DNA of 46,585 nucleotides from Chryseobacterium gleum (GCA_945897755.1 CAMDGH010000010.1:1-46585), one strand, 5' to 3'. Numbered from the stretch's first letter, positions 1 through 7,161 are shown. Translations and numbers: made by a program. Notes: generated from the letters alone by a model not told the origin.

Positions 1-57
1 TTACATATTTTTAAATTAATCCTTTTGAAGATTAATTGCTGATTTAAATTAAATAAT

Positions 58-2310
58 ATGTCAGGAAATAATAATACAGCTTGGTCGAGTAAATTCAAAA
101 AGTTTGGAATTAATGACCCATTTCTAAAATTAATTACGATTAAATACGAAAAAAATATTCCATGGCAAACAGTTGTTAAAGATGAAGTAACTCTTAACAT
201 TTATTTGAGAGATATTTTAATTCCTGAATTAAAGAATAAAACCATTTATGGAGTTTACGATAAACGAATATCAAAAAGCTTTTTTGTTTATTATGAAGAT
301 TTAGATGTTGAACAAATATTACAAACAGATGAATTAACAGCAGAAGAAAAGGAAAGTGTCAACATAAAATTAAATATTGAAGAAAATAGACATACGAATG
401 CAGAGGGTGCGAAAAAATTAGCATTCATTTTAAATAAACGAAAAGAAGCTTCGTTTCAAAGTTGGTTTGAAATTCTTAAAAAAAAATACAAGAAAAATTA
501 TGGGTTTCAATATTTGATTTTAAAACCAATCATTGAACAATCAGGATATAACTCTCGCCGTTTGTTATCTGCTCCTAGTTTAAGTGTTATAAAATGGCTA
601 TTTGTAAGAATTAAAAATGAATTTTACATTCCTTCGGCCAACTTTGGATTTGAGTATAGAATGCGTTTATCTAATGGGTTAAACAACAGAATAACAAATG
701 GATGGCAATATATACCTTCTGGACCTCAAAACTCTGCTAAATTAACTTCTGCAGCTGCTAGGAGTGGTTGGTGTATTGCTGGAGATTATTATGCTAGTTG
801 TTATTTATCTGATTGTCAGTTTTATATTTTACGCAAAAACAACAAGCCAATCGTTGCTTTGCGAGTTTCAAAAGAGAATCAATTAATAGATGAAGTTAGA
901 GGAGTAAACAATAATATTCCTTTCGACTTTTATTCTGAAATATGGTTTTTCATTTATTCTATTTTACAAAAGTATCCACAAACTTCAGAAGTTGTAAATG
1001 CATCTTATTTAAAAGAAATGCTGCCTAACTTCACAGAAGTAATCACTCAAAATTTAGAAAAAAACAAAGCAAACCTTATTTGGTGGCAAGAAATGATTGA
1101 CAAATGGCCTGGTACGTATGATTTAGCTTCTGAAGAAATTAAAACAAAAATTAAATTTGATACCATTTCGTTTATTTCTAATAGTTTTTATATGAGCTTA
1201 GGTACTGAATTTAGAAATAAATATGGCATTCACTTTTCAGAACAAGACTACATTAATTTACTAGAGCAATATCCTCAAATGTATATAGATTTAGAGGCTA
1301 TCGGAAATGTAAATTTGGAAACAGCATGTATTAAAGGCGTTTATAATCGTTTATTATTAGAAGATATTACCTACAAAGAATACATTGAACTTCCTGAATT
1401 TGTTAAAAAAGACCCTAAAATAATTGATCGGATCAACTCTCACTTACCCTTAAGTTTTGAAAGAAAAATAATTAAAAGAGGTTCAACTCATAAAGAAAGA
1501 ACTTTAAACTTAAAATTTGAAGATTTTATACCCTTTTCAACTGATGAATCGCTTGAAACATCAACTTTAAGAGCTCTTGAAGTAATTATTAAAAATCAAG
1601 ATGCAGACTTTACGGATATCATTTTTCCTAAAGTAATTTTAAAACATCCACAATTTAAAGAAATAAGAAAACAAGCATGGTTAAAAGCGGTATTGAAACA
1701 CCCAACTTTTTATTTTGCATTTCCTCCCGATCTAGTAGAAAAGAATATTTGGGCACCTCAAACAACTATTGATTCTAAACATTTAGACACACTAAATACG
1801 TGGATTTGGCGAATAGAAAATAGACCTTGGTATCTTGAATCTGAAAAAAAAGTCCCAAAATCAGTTAGATACCATGAAGATCTTCTAAAGGCTTATCTTA
1901 GAGGATGGGGTAAAATTTTATCGAAAACACCTTCTCAAATTTGGAAAAAGGTAAATAGTCACCAAAGAGTTTATATGTCTTATGCCGCTTTACGCAACTT
2001 TTATATTTTCTCCACTTTAGCACAGTCATTTGGACCAAAAGGTGGAGGGTATTTAAAAGCCTCTGATAGAATGAAAAATATTACGGCTTATAAAATCGCC
2101 TATTATTATTCAACTATTATTAATAAATCACCAAAATATTCTCGTATTAATTTCTACGAAAGACCATTACAATTAAACGAATTAGACCCACAAAACAAAC
2201 TTATTAGATTATATTTAACGCATCAATTTAATCCATTCGCTTCCCTGGTTAATATTAAAAGTGGTCAAGAAAATTATTATTTCAATAAAATGGACCCAAA
2301 CAAACCTTAG
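58..2310 (+). CDS. Large hypothetical protein with a PcfJ-like WC...RG motif
   Basis: I do not recognise the full-length family. The 750-residue product is soluble-looking, with no signal peptide or membrane segment. Around residues 235-285 it has the order GWCIAG, then FYILRKNNKPIVALRV, then an acidic residue and RGVNNN. This resembles the central motif of PcfJ-like and phage-associated proteins (WC, a short strand with FYI, KP.VAI, then E..G..N). That resemblance is from memory of the pattern only. The remainder is rich in aromatic and charged residues, and residues 395-600 may be helical repeats (recurrent LLEQYP, IKHPQFKEI and LKHPTFYF-like stretches). It is the first gene of the accessory region. 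Its 3' end and downstream spacer are duplicated further on (tail remnant at 3207-3281), so it was once part of a repeated unit. The start is the first ATG; no upstream promoter is evident in the 57 bases available. Confidence 0.75.
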   Translation: MSGNNNTAWSSKFKKFGINDPFLKLITIKYEKNIPWQTVVKDEVTLNIYLRDILIPELKNKTIYGVYDKRISKSFFVYYEDLDVEQILQTDELTAEEKESVNIKLNIEENRHTNAEGAKKLAFILNKRKEASFQSWFEILKKKYKKNYGFQYLILKPIIEQSGYNSRRLLSAPSLSVIKWLFVRIKNEFYIPSANFGFEYRMRLSNGLNNRITNGWQYIPSGPQNSAKLTSAAARSGWCIAGDYYASCYLSDCQFYILRKNNKPIVALRVSKENQLIDEVRGVNNNIPFDFYSEIWFFIYSILQKYPQTSEVVNASYLKEMLPNFTEVITQNLEKNKANLIWWQEMIDKWPGTYDLASEEIKTKIKFDTISFISNSFYMSLGTEFRNKYGIHFSEQDYINLLEQYPQMYIDLEAIGNVNLETACIKGVYNRLLLEDITYKEYIELPEFVKKDPKIIDRINSHLPLSFERKIIKRGSTHKERTLNLKFEDFIPFSTDESLETSTLRALEVIIKNQDADFTDIIFPKVILKHPQFKEIRKQAWLKAVLKHPTFYFAFPPDLVEKNIWAPQTTIDSKHLDTLNTWIWRIENRPWYLESEKKVPKSVRYHEDLLKAYLRGWGKILSKTPSQIWKKVNSHQRVYMSYAALRNFYIFSTLAQSFGPKGGGYLKASDRMKNITAYKIAYYYSTIINKSPKYSRINFYERPLQLNELDPQNKLIRLYLTHQFNPFASLVNIKSGQENYYFNKMDPNKP

Positions 2311-2502
2311 TAAAAAGTTAATTTTATAAATACTAGATCATAATAATCAAACTTTTCACTATTCATAAACAGCTTAAAATCTGACAATTGTGTTTTTTAT
2401 GAAAAATAAAATAATATATTAACGTTTTTGTGTGTCACATTTTTTCATGCGAAATCTATTATATATATAGATAAGAAATAATTAACCTTTAAATTAAAAA
2501 GT
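2268..2502 (+). repeat. Duplicated segment, copy A (gene tail plus leader)
   Basis: This segment covers the last codons of the 750-aa gene and the entire spacer up to the first NADAR gene. It aligns along its length with 3207-3443. Shared landmarks in order are AATTATTAT, CAATAAAAT.GACCC, AATAATCAAACTTT, ACTATTCATAAA, AAAATCTG, AAAATAAAATAAT and the GTGTCAC leader. Similarity runs through coding tail and non-coding spacer alike, with only small indels, so the simplest explanation is duplication of a DNA segment rather than selection on the promoter alone. Confidence 0.8.
2424..2480 (+). promoter_or_regulatory. Shared leader/promoter block, copy 1 (before NADAR 1)
   Basis: The block reads GTTTTTGTGTGTCAC, then T-rich DNA with TTTCATG, then ATTATATATATAGATAAG. 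The same order occurs at 3367-3424 and 5153-5210. GTGTCAC begins at 2432, 71 nt before the ATG. Spacing to the start codon is nearly constant in all three copies, as expected of a promoter/operator or 5' UTR element. It has no TAnnTTTG box, unlike core-gene promoters in this window. An alternative sigma factor or a dedicated regulator is possible but unproven. Confidence 0.6.
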
Positions 2503-2976
2503 ATGAGTATTTGGTTTAGTAAAGTTGCAGAAGAGTATGGTTGGATGGGTAATATGGCTCCCTTTAAAATCAAATACGATGGAAAAGAGTGGCTTACAAG
2601 CGAGGCTTTGTTTCAAAGTATGCGTTATGAAGATGACAGTATAAAGGAAATTATTCGCCTTGAAAAAAGTCCGATGGCTGCAAAAATGAAGGCTAAAAAA
2701 TTTAGAGTTAAAATGGTTGTTGTTCCAATGTCTGAAAAAGATGTTGAAAATATGAGAATATGTGTTAGATTAAAAATTGAGCAACATTCTGATCTAAAAG
2801 AAGATTTGATAGCTACCGGAAATGAAACTATTTATGAAAATATAGGGAAAAGAAATGGGGAACGCCATAAGTTCTGGGGTGCTAAAAAAATAAGTGATAC
2901 AGAAGCTGATGGATTAAATATGATGGGGAAAATTTTAATGGATTTGAGAGATGAATTTTTATTAAAGATGAAATAA
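2503..2976 (+). CDS. NADAR-family protein (YbiA-like), copy 1
   Basis: The 157-residue protein is full length for a NADAR domain. Visible motifs in order are GWMGNMAP near residue 14, WLTSEALFQS near residue 30, SPMAAKMKAKKF near residue 56, RLKIEQH near residue 91, IYENIG near residue 112, FWGAKK near residue 125, and GLNMMGKILMDLRDE at the end. NADAR proteins are known as N-glycosidases acting on riboflavin-pathway intermediates (YbiA type), and some remove ADP-ribose from modified guanine. Which substrate applies here cannot be read from sequence. The common SEH.YQ motif reads SEALFQ, a variant I associate with one bacterial subfamily. It has its own leader block (2424-2480) and terminator (3077-3118), so it is probably a single-gene transcript. 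A second copy at 5231-5698 is about 80% identical by eye. The start is the only in-frame ATG that keeps the IWFSKVAE start shared by both copies. Confidence 0.9.
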   Translation: MSIWFSKVAEEYGWMGNMAPFKIKYDGKEWLTSEALFQSMRYEDDSIKEIIRLEKSPMAAKMKAKKFRVKMVVVPMSEKDVENMRICVRLKIEQHSDLKEDLIATGNETIYENIGKRNGERHKFWGAKKISDTEADGLNMMGKILMDLRDEFLLKMK

Positions 2977-3076
2977 TATATTTAAACCAGGAAGTCACTT
3001 TCCAGAAAAGTGTGTAAGTTAGAAAAGTCATGATTCGTATCGACTTATTCTTTCTTCAAAAATACAAAAAATGAAT

Positions 3077-3118
3077 ATGGATCATGCCCCAATTTCTGAT
3101 TGGCATGGTCCATTTTTT
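3077..3118 (+). terminator. Rho-independent terminator after NADAR 1
   Basis: ATGGATCATG (3077-3086) pairs with CATGGTCCAT (3104-3113), allowing one G-T pair. After a two-base CC bulge, CCAAT (3089-3093) pairs with ATTGG (3099-3103) around the loop TTCTG. A run of six T follows at 3113-3118. A-rich DNA precedes the stem, so it might work in both directions. A shorter CACTTTCC echo near 2996-3004 resembles the arm of the NADAR 2 terminator and may be a degraded counterpart. Confidence 0.75.
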
Positions 3119-3206
3119 ATTTATGACTTTAGAGTTTTCTCGAACTTTAAAAATACCATCCAAGCAAACAAATAGATAAAAAGTCTTAAAAGCTCTTTAA
3201 TAAAAA

Positions 3207-3281
3207 CTTAAAGATAATTATTATCACAATAAAATAGACCCCGATCAATCCAATAAAGAAAGTTTAATTATAAAGTTTTAG
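3207..3281 (+). pseudogene. Remnant of the 3' end of a 750-aa-protein paralogue
   Basis: Read in the proper frame this segment gives LKDNYYHNKIDPDQ and then a tail ending in TAG. The true gene ends with GQENYYFNKMDPNKP. Upstream of it no long matching frame survives: 2977-3206 contains stops, the NADAR 1 terminator and A/T-rich DNA. This is therefore only the last dozen or so recognisable codons of a lost copy, retained together with its downstream spacer. Confidence 0.65.
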
Positions 3282-3366
3282 AAAAATAATCAAACTTTAT
3301 ACTATTCATAAATATCTAAAAATCTGTTATTTACATTTTATTCTGAAAATAAAATAATTTATTATT

Positions 3367-3424
3367 GTTTTTGTGTGTCACGATTTTTCATGTTAGTTCC
3401 ATTATAAATATAGATAGGAAATAT
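3367..3424 (+). promoter_or_regulatory. Shared leader/promoter block, copy 2 (before SLOG gene)
   Basis: GTTTTTGTGTGTCAC is followed by TTTTTCATG and then CATTATAAATATAGATAGG, matching the blocks at 2424-2480 and 5153-5210. GTGTCAC begins at 3375, 69 nt before the ATG at 3444. An ATG inside this block opens a 65-codon frame overlapping the SLOG gene out of frame; it is probably spurious. Confidence 0.6.
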
Positions 3425-3443
3425 AAACTCTTAAAAATTATTT

Positions 3444-3926
3444 ATGAAAAACTTAACGTTAAAAATTGTATCAGGAGGTCAAACTGGTGTAGATCTTGGT
3501 GCCCTAAAAGTAGCAAAAAAAGAAGGAATTCCTACCGGTGGATGTTTACCGAAAGGCTGTAAAACTGAAGATGGGATTGATCTTAGCCTTAAGATTAACT
3601 ATAATATGTATGAGTCTAAAAAATCTGATTATAAAGATAGAACTGAACAAAATGTAATAAAAACGGATGCTACTGTTATAATAACGGGAGTAAAATCTAG
3701 AGGATCTGACTTAACAAAAAAAATCTGTGAAAAATTCGCTAAAGATTATTTATTAGTTGATATTAACGATTTAGATGCTTCCGAAAAAATAGTAAATTTT
3801 GTGAAAGAAATTTTTAATAAAAAATCTAGAAAAGTAATTCTAAATGTAGCTGGAAATAGAGAATCTAAATGCCCTGGTATTGAAAATAAAACTATTGAAA
3901 TTTTAGAAAAATGTTTTTCCTCATAA
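3444..3926 (+). CDS. SLOG-superfamily / putative molybdenum carrier-type protein
   Basis: The 160-residue product begins with a Rossmann-like strand-loop, IVSGGQTGVDLGAL (from residue 8), followed by GIPTGGCLPKG, a TEQNV helix region, the strand ATVIITG, and NVAGNRESKCPGIE near the C terminus. This order is characteristic of the Pfam 'putative molybdenum carrier' family, related to YpsA-like SLOG proteins. SLOG domains are known or predicted to bind nucleotides or nucleotide-derived ligands and recur in conflict and signalling systems. Molybdenum binding is an old annotation and not evident here, as no molybdenum cofactor genes are nearby. It carries the same leader block as the two NADAR genes, so coordinated expression is likely. 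Ligand and role are unknown. Confidence 0.85.
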   Translation: MKNLTLKIVSGGQTGVDLGALKVAKKEGIPTGGCLPKGCKTEDGIDLSLKINYNMYESKKSDYKDRTEQNVIKTDATVIITGVKSRGSDLTKKICEKFAKDYLLVDINDLDASEKIVNFVKEIFNKKSRKVILNVAGNRESKCPGIENKTIEILEKCFSS

Positions 3927-4000
3927 AATTTAGTTTTCTTCAAAATTTATTCTTGAAATTTTTACGAAATATTGGTCTAATCACTTAAAATCAAATTATT

Positions 4001-4921
4001 ATGAAAAACATATCGAACTTCGAACAAGCTGAAAAAGCCATCCATGAATTAAAGACTGAAAAATGGAAATATAAATTTGAACCTTACAATCTATATGTTC
4101 TACCTGAAAATAATTTTTTAGGTGTTTTTAATAGACTCCACTTTGGTCACTCTACCTTTAATTTTACCTGTATAAAAGAAAACTCGATTACAGAAACTTT
4201 AGCTCCTGCGTTGGAGGAATTAGAAAAATTAAATCCTACACAGACAAAATTGACGATTAAAGACGATTTTTGTTATGATCAATTGAGCGAAAACGTATTG
4301 AGTATCGAGTCATTATATGCAGCCATTCAAGAGGTCTTTTCAGATGATTTTCTTGCAGAACAAAATTTTAGTGAACAAGGATTAAAAGAAACATTGGAAC
4401 ATTTAAAAAATAAACCGATAGAAAAAAGCACTAATATTTCTCAGTTTCACAATTTTCGAATAGAAGAAATCCGAGAGGATCTAAGAATACTGCTAATGAT
4501 TAATCCAAAAACATTGGAGTTAAAACTATGCTATTCAAAATGGGAGCGCATTTATGGAGATAAAATACATAGAAGTCTTTCTTCTCCGGTGCAAGATTAC
4601 TTTCACCGCTTCTTTAATGGTTTATATAGCTTTTGGAGTTATGTAAGTAAAAATACAGTAAGCCTATTACGAAATGATGTTTACGACCCTTATGTTAATT
4701 CGGATTGTAACCAAGAAGCCTTTAGCATTAAATTTCATACAAGCGGAATGCGAAAGTCAACACCATTCGGAATTGCAATTTCGAGCGGTAAAGCGCAAAT
4801 GAAATTCATCAATGAATTACTTGTTTTTTTGACTTTAAATTTTGGGGATGATGATTTCAAATTAAACGAGATTGATATAGAAACAGAATGTATTACGGAA
4901 AAAATAGAAGATATAAACTGA
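4001..4921 (+). CDS. Hypothetical protein, possibly truncated by an in-frame TGA
   Basis: No family is recognised in this 306-residue product. There is no signal peptide or membrane span. The sequence alternates charged helices (residues 5-20, 85-150) with aromatic-rich stretches (KWERIYGDKIHRSL, YSFWSYVSK). The C terminus is acidic (FGDDDFKLNEIDIE, EKIEDIN). After the TGA at 4919-4921 the same frame stays open for another 70 codons to a TAA at 5132-5134. The gene may therefore originally have been about 377 residues long, or a second gene lost its start. It lies 74 bases after the SLOG gene with no obvious promoter or terminator between, so the two may be co-transcribed. Confidence 0.7.
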   Translation: MKNISNFEQAEKAIHELKTEKWKYKFEPYNLYVLPENNFLGVFNRLHFGHSTFNFTCIKENSITETLAPALEELEKLNPTQTKLTIKDDFCYDQLSENVLSIESLYAAIQEVFSDDFLAEQNFSEQGLKETLEHLKNKPIEKSTNISQFHNFRIEEIREDLRILLMINPKTLELKLCYSKWERIYGDKIHRSLSSPVQDYFHRFFNGLYSFWSYVSKNTVSLLRNDVYDPYVNSDCNQEAFSIKFHTSGMRKSTPFGIAISSGKAQMKFINELLVFLTLNFGDDDFKLNEIDIETECITEKIEDIN

Positions 4922-5134
4922 AAAAGAAAAAAACTGATTTATTATCAAGGCATTAGAGCTTACTCTACACCTCAATTTGATATCTATCTAAATTTCGGAC
5001 CTGTAATCATGCAAAATCAACTTTATTTTCAATGTCGAATAGATGTATTTCCATTCCTCAACCTACCTGATTCTGAAAAAATAAACAATGGATGGAGAGA
5101 GCATCCAATGGTCGATTTTTGGCAAGTAAAGTAA
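4922..5134 (+). pseudogene. In-frame continuation after TGA (70 codons)
   Basis: Immediately after the stop of the preceding gene, and in its frame, the translation runs KRKKLIYYQGIRAY, then FDIYLNFGPVIMQNQLYFQ, then NNGWREHPMVDFWQVK and a TAA. Residue composition is protein-like, with many aromatics. It lacks a convincing start; the only internal ATG (MQNQLYFQ) leaves 41 residues. It is either the C-terminal part of the 4001-4921 gene cut off by a nonsense change or a fragment of a separate gene. Family unknown. It fills most of gap 4922-5230. Confidence 0.5.
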
Positions 5135-5152
5135 AAAAGTAATAAATTTTCC

Positions 5153-5210
5153 TTTTTTTGTGTCACCTTTTTTATGTAAGGTGCATTATATAAATAGATA
5201 GGCAATATTA
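5153..5210 (+). promoter_or_regulatory. Shared leader/promoter block, copy 3 (before NADAR 2)
   Basis: TTTTTTTGTGTCAC is followed by CTTTTTTATG, then CATTATATAAATAGATAGG. GTGTCAC begins at 5160, 71 nt before the ATG at 5231. Unlike copies 1 and 2, the DNA further upstream shows no clear alignment with the long duplication. The block itself is therefore the conserved unit here, which argues for function rather than mere passenger DNA. Confidence 0.6.
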
Positions 5211-5230
5211 ACACTTTAAAAAAACAGAAA

Positions 5231-5698
5231 ATGAAAAGTATTTGGTTTAGTAAAGTTGCAGAAGAGAATGGTTGGATGGGGAATATGGCTCCCTATCCTA
5301 TTGAATACGGAGGTGAAATTTGGCGTACTAGTGAGGCTTTGTTTCAAAGTTTACGGTATGATGATGAAAGTATTAAGGAAATTATACGCCTTGAAAAGAG
5401 TCCTATGGGAGCAAAAATGAAGGCTAAAAAATTTAGAGCTAAAATGGTGGTTGTTCCTATGTCGGATAAGGATGTTGAAAATATGCGAATGTGTGTTCGA
5501 TTAAAAATTGAGCAACATTCAGGGTTGAAAAGAGCATTATTAGCGACCAAAGATTCTCCTATTTATGAAAATATAGGTAAAAGAAATGGAGAGCGACACA
5601 AATTTTGGGGAGCAAAAAAAATAAATGAAGATGAAGCGGATGGAATAAATATGATGGGGAAAATTTTAAAAGATTTGAGAGATGAATTTATGAAATAA
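5231..5698 (+). CDS. NADAR-family protein (YbiA-like), copy 2
   Basis: This 155-residue paralogue of the 2503-2976 product differs at roughly 30 positions by eye. The changes are concentrated at residues 20-33, at 100-112 and near the end. All visible family motifs are retained: GWMGNMAP, TSEALFQS, SPMGAKMKAKKF, RLKIEQH, IYENIGKRNGERHKFWGAKK and GINMMGKILKDLRDE. The unchanged IYENIG to WGAKK block probably belongs to the active-site region, an inference from conservation. As for copy 1, the activity is likely hydrolysis of an N-glycosidic or ADP-ribosyl bond, substrate unknown. It has its own leader block and a strong terminator (5710-5743), so it is probably monocistronic. Retention of two intact divergent copies suggests different substrates or dosage selection. 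Confidence 0.9.
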   Translation: MKSIWFSKVAEENGWMGNMAPYPIEYGGEIWRTSEALFQSLRYDDESIKEIIRLEKSPMGAKMKAKKFRAKMVVVPMSDKDVENMRMCVRLKIEQHSGLKRALLATKDSPIYENIGKRNGERHKFWGAKKINEDEADGINMMGKILKDLRDEFMK

Positions 5699-5709
5699 GA
5701 TATTCATTA

Positions 5710-5743
5710 GGGGAAAGTGAATTGATAAAAATTCACTTTCCCC
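5710..5743 (+). terminator. Strong hairpin terminator after NADAR 2
   Basis: GGGGAAAGTGAATT (5710-5723) and AATTCACTTTCCCC (5730-5743) form a perfect 14-bp stem with the six-base loop GATAAA, starting 12 bases after the stop codon. The T tract after it is weak (TCTATCAAATTTT), so it may act as a terminator, an mRNA 3' stabiliser or both. Confidence 0.75.
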
Positions 5744-5860
5744 TCTATCAAATTTTCGACACCTATTTGGTCTTACCTAACTTTTAATTATGCATTAGAT
5801 AGCAGAAATTCAAGCATTAATGTTAAGTATTTTATAGTTAAATCTTTAAAACGAAATAGC

Positions 5861-6415
5861 ATGAAAAAATTATTTTATATGATTTGTATCCTGTCACTTT
5901 TTGTAGAAAAGTCAAACGCACAATCTGCTTTAGAAACCGAATTTATTAAACAACTTAATGTTTATCGTAAACAACATAAATTAGGTCCCGTTAAATATGA
6001 CTCGCAAGTTTCCCAAGTAGCCCGATATCATGCCAAGTATCTTTTTCAATGCTCCAATTTAAACCATGTAGTGCATTATGATAAATTACCACATGACGAG
6101 CAATTTGATATAAAAGATCATATTGAACTAACTTTCGAACAAAGAAGTCAAATGCTTCCAAATAAAAATATTTGGAGTGAGATTCAAATAGCATATTATC
6201 CTATAAAAAATATAGCAACTATCACTGAAATTGCTAATAGGATGATTACAGCTTTTGACAGTTCCCCAAAGCATAAAGAAATAATGCTTTGCGAAGATCT
6301 ATCTTCAGAATTTACCAATATAGTAGGTGTAGCAATAGTGAAAAGTGCTAAAAAACTAGATAATGATTATGTTTATTCGGTTAATGTTGATTTTGGAGTG
6401 CTTATAAACAAGTAA
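5861..6415 (+). CDS. Secreted CAP-domain (SCP/PR-1-like) protein
   Basis: A Sec signal peptide is visible in the first 20 or so residues (MKKLFYMICILSLFVEKSNA, followed by QS). A CAP-like domain follows: FIKQLNVYRKQHKLGPVKYD, then SQVARYHAKYLF and NLNHVVHYD, matching the first helix and the conserved alanine/histidine helix of bacterial SCP domains. The C-terminal half has an NIVGVAIV strand consistent with the end of the fold. The length of 184 residues suits a single domain. CAP proteins are extracytoplasmic and their biochemical role in bacteria is mostly unknown. It sits after the NADAR 2 terminator with its own 117-base upstream spacer, so it is probably transcribed separately. Confidence 0.75.
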   Translation: MKKLFYMICILSLFVEKSNAQSALETEFIKQLNVYRKQHKLGPVKYDSQVSQVARYHAKYLFQCSNLNHVVHYDKLPHDEQFDIKDHIELTFEQRSQMLPNKNIWSEIQIAYYPIKNIATITEIANRMITAFDSSPKHKEIMLCEDLSSEFTNIVGVAIVKSAKKLDNDYVYSVNVDFGVLINK

Positions 6416-6516
6416 ATATAACTGTTTAATAATTTTATGATCAATGAATTGAATGAAATAGTGATATAGTTCCTTAATAGTGGTTTCTTAATGTTTAATA
6501 ATTAAAATCTATAACT

Positions 6517-7161
6517 ATGAATTACAAAAATTTAGCCGATGTACCTGGTATCAAAAAAATCATACCTCAGATGTTTGTTTGGCATGTAACATTACGAGAG
6601 AATAGAGATACAATTTTTAAATTTGGTTTACGACCTGATAAAAGTGAACATAATTGCGTCTTCGCAAATAATCACGGAAAAAAAATCACATTATTCTACC
6701 CTTTTTGTCTCGAGATTTACAATGATACCTTTCGTAATGAGAATCTAATTAAATATGATTATTGGCGCATAGACACAACCTTGTTCGACGCAGACTGGTA
6801 TATTGATCCGAATATGAAAAATGGACCAAAAGAGTATATGGAAGATGACCAAGATTATATTGCAACTGAAAGTCGTATACCCAAATATGCTATGGATTTA
6901 TTTGAAGTATTAGATGTGTTTTACATTAAAAAGATGTATGTAGTTGTGTCTGGAAAAGATAAAATAAAAGGTAGAAATCACTCTATTGCCCTACATGGTA
7001 AAGAAAATAAAGAGATAAAAAAGGAGATAGCTGAATATAGAAAAGAACTAAACATCACAAATATATATACAAGAAGGTATCTCTATTTTAATGAAGATAA
7101 AGAAGATTTTCCATTAGGGGCTCGAAGCGAGTTTATTTACCGTCGAGAAATGTTTTATTGA
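6517..7161 (+). CDS. Putative ADP-ribosyltransferase-fold protein
   Basis: The 214-residue protein opens with FVWHVTLRENRDTIFKFGLRP (residues 20-40) and VFANN. This H.T...N...I...GL.P arrangement is typical of the NAD-binding core of several ART-like families (DarT, KptA/Tpt1 and related unclassified proteins). A middle strand YWRIDTTLFDADWYIDP (residues 82-98) and YIATESRIP (residues 114-122) supply a candidate histidine (H23) and glutamate (E118). The assignment is motif-level inference, and the aromatic residue expected in an H-Y-E triad is not pinned down. If it is an ART, it could modify protein or nucleic acid, and the nearby NADAR proteins would be candidate erasers. It does not carry their leader block. 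The C-terminal quarter is a lysine/glutamate-rich helix (KEIKKEIAEYRKEL) followed by an arginine-rich tail. Confidence 0.55.
   Translation: MNYKNLADVPGIKKIIPQMFVWHVTLRENRDTIFKFGLRPDKSEHNCVFANNHGKKITLFYPFCLEIYNDTFRNENLIKYDYWRIDTTLFDADWYIDPNMKNGPKEYMEDDQDYIATESRIPKYAMDLFEVLDVFYIKKMYVVVSGKDKIKGRNHSIALHGKENKEIKKEIAEYRKELNITNIYTRRYLYFNEDKEDFPLGARSEFIYRREMFY

Larger units (their letters stand above)
3207..3443 (+). repeat. Duplicated segment, copy B (gene tail plus leader)
   Basis: This is the counterpart of 2268-2502. It leads into the SLOG gene rather than a NADAR gene. Thus the same tail-plus-spacer segment now sits in front of two unrelated downstream genes, which suggests recombination within the region, with the segment serving as a homologous junction or a mobile cassette end. 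Gap 2977-3443 is otherwise explained by the terminator at 3077-3118. Confidence 0.75.

Noticed and set aside
2432-2439. TGTG-T-CACA palindrome in leader copy 1 as a CRP-type site
   Set aside because: The palindrome is broken in copies 2 and 3 (CACG, CACC), and the spacing is not that of a CRP site.
3365-3562. 65-codon frame beginning inside leader copy 2 and overlapping the SLOG gene
   Set aside because: It overlaps the SLOG gene out of frame, its composition is not protein-like, and the strong SLOG motifs fix the real frame.
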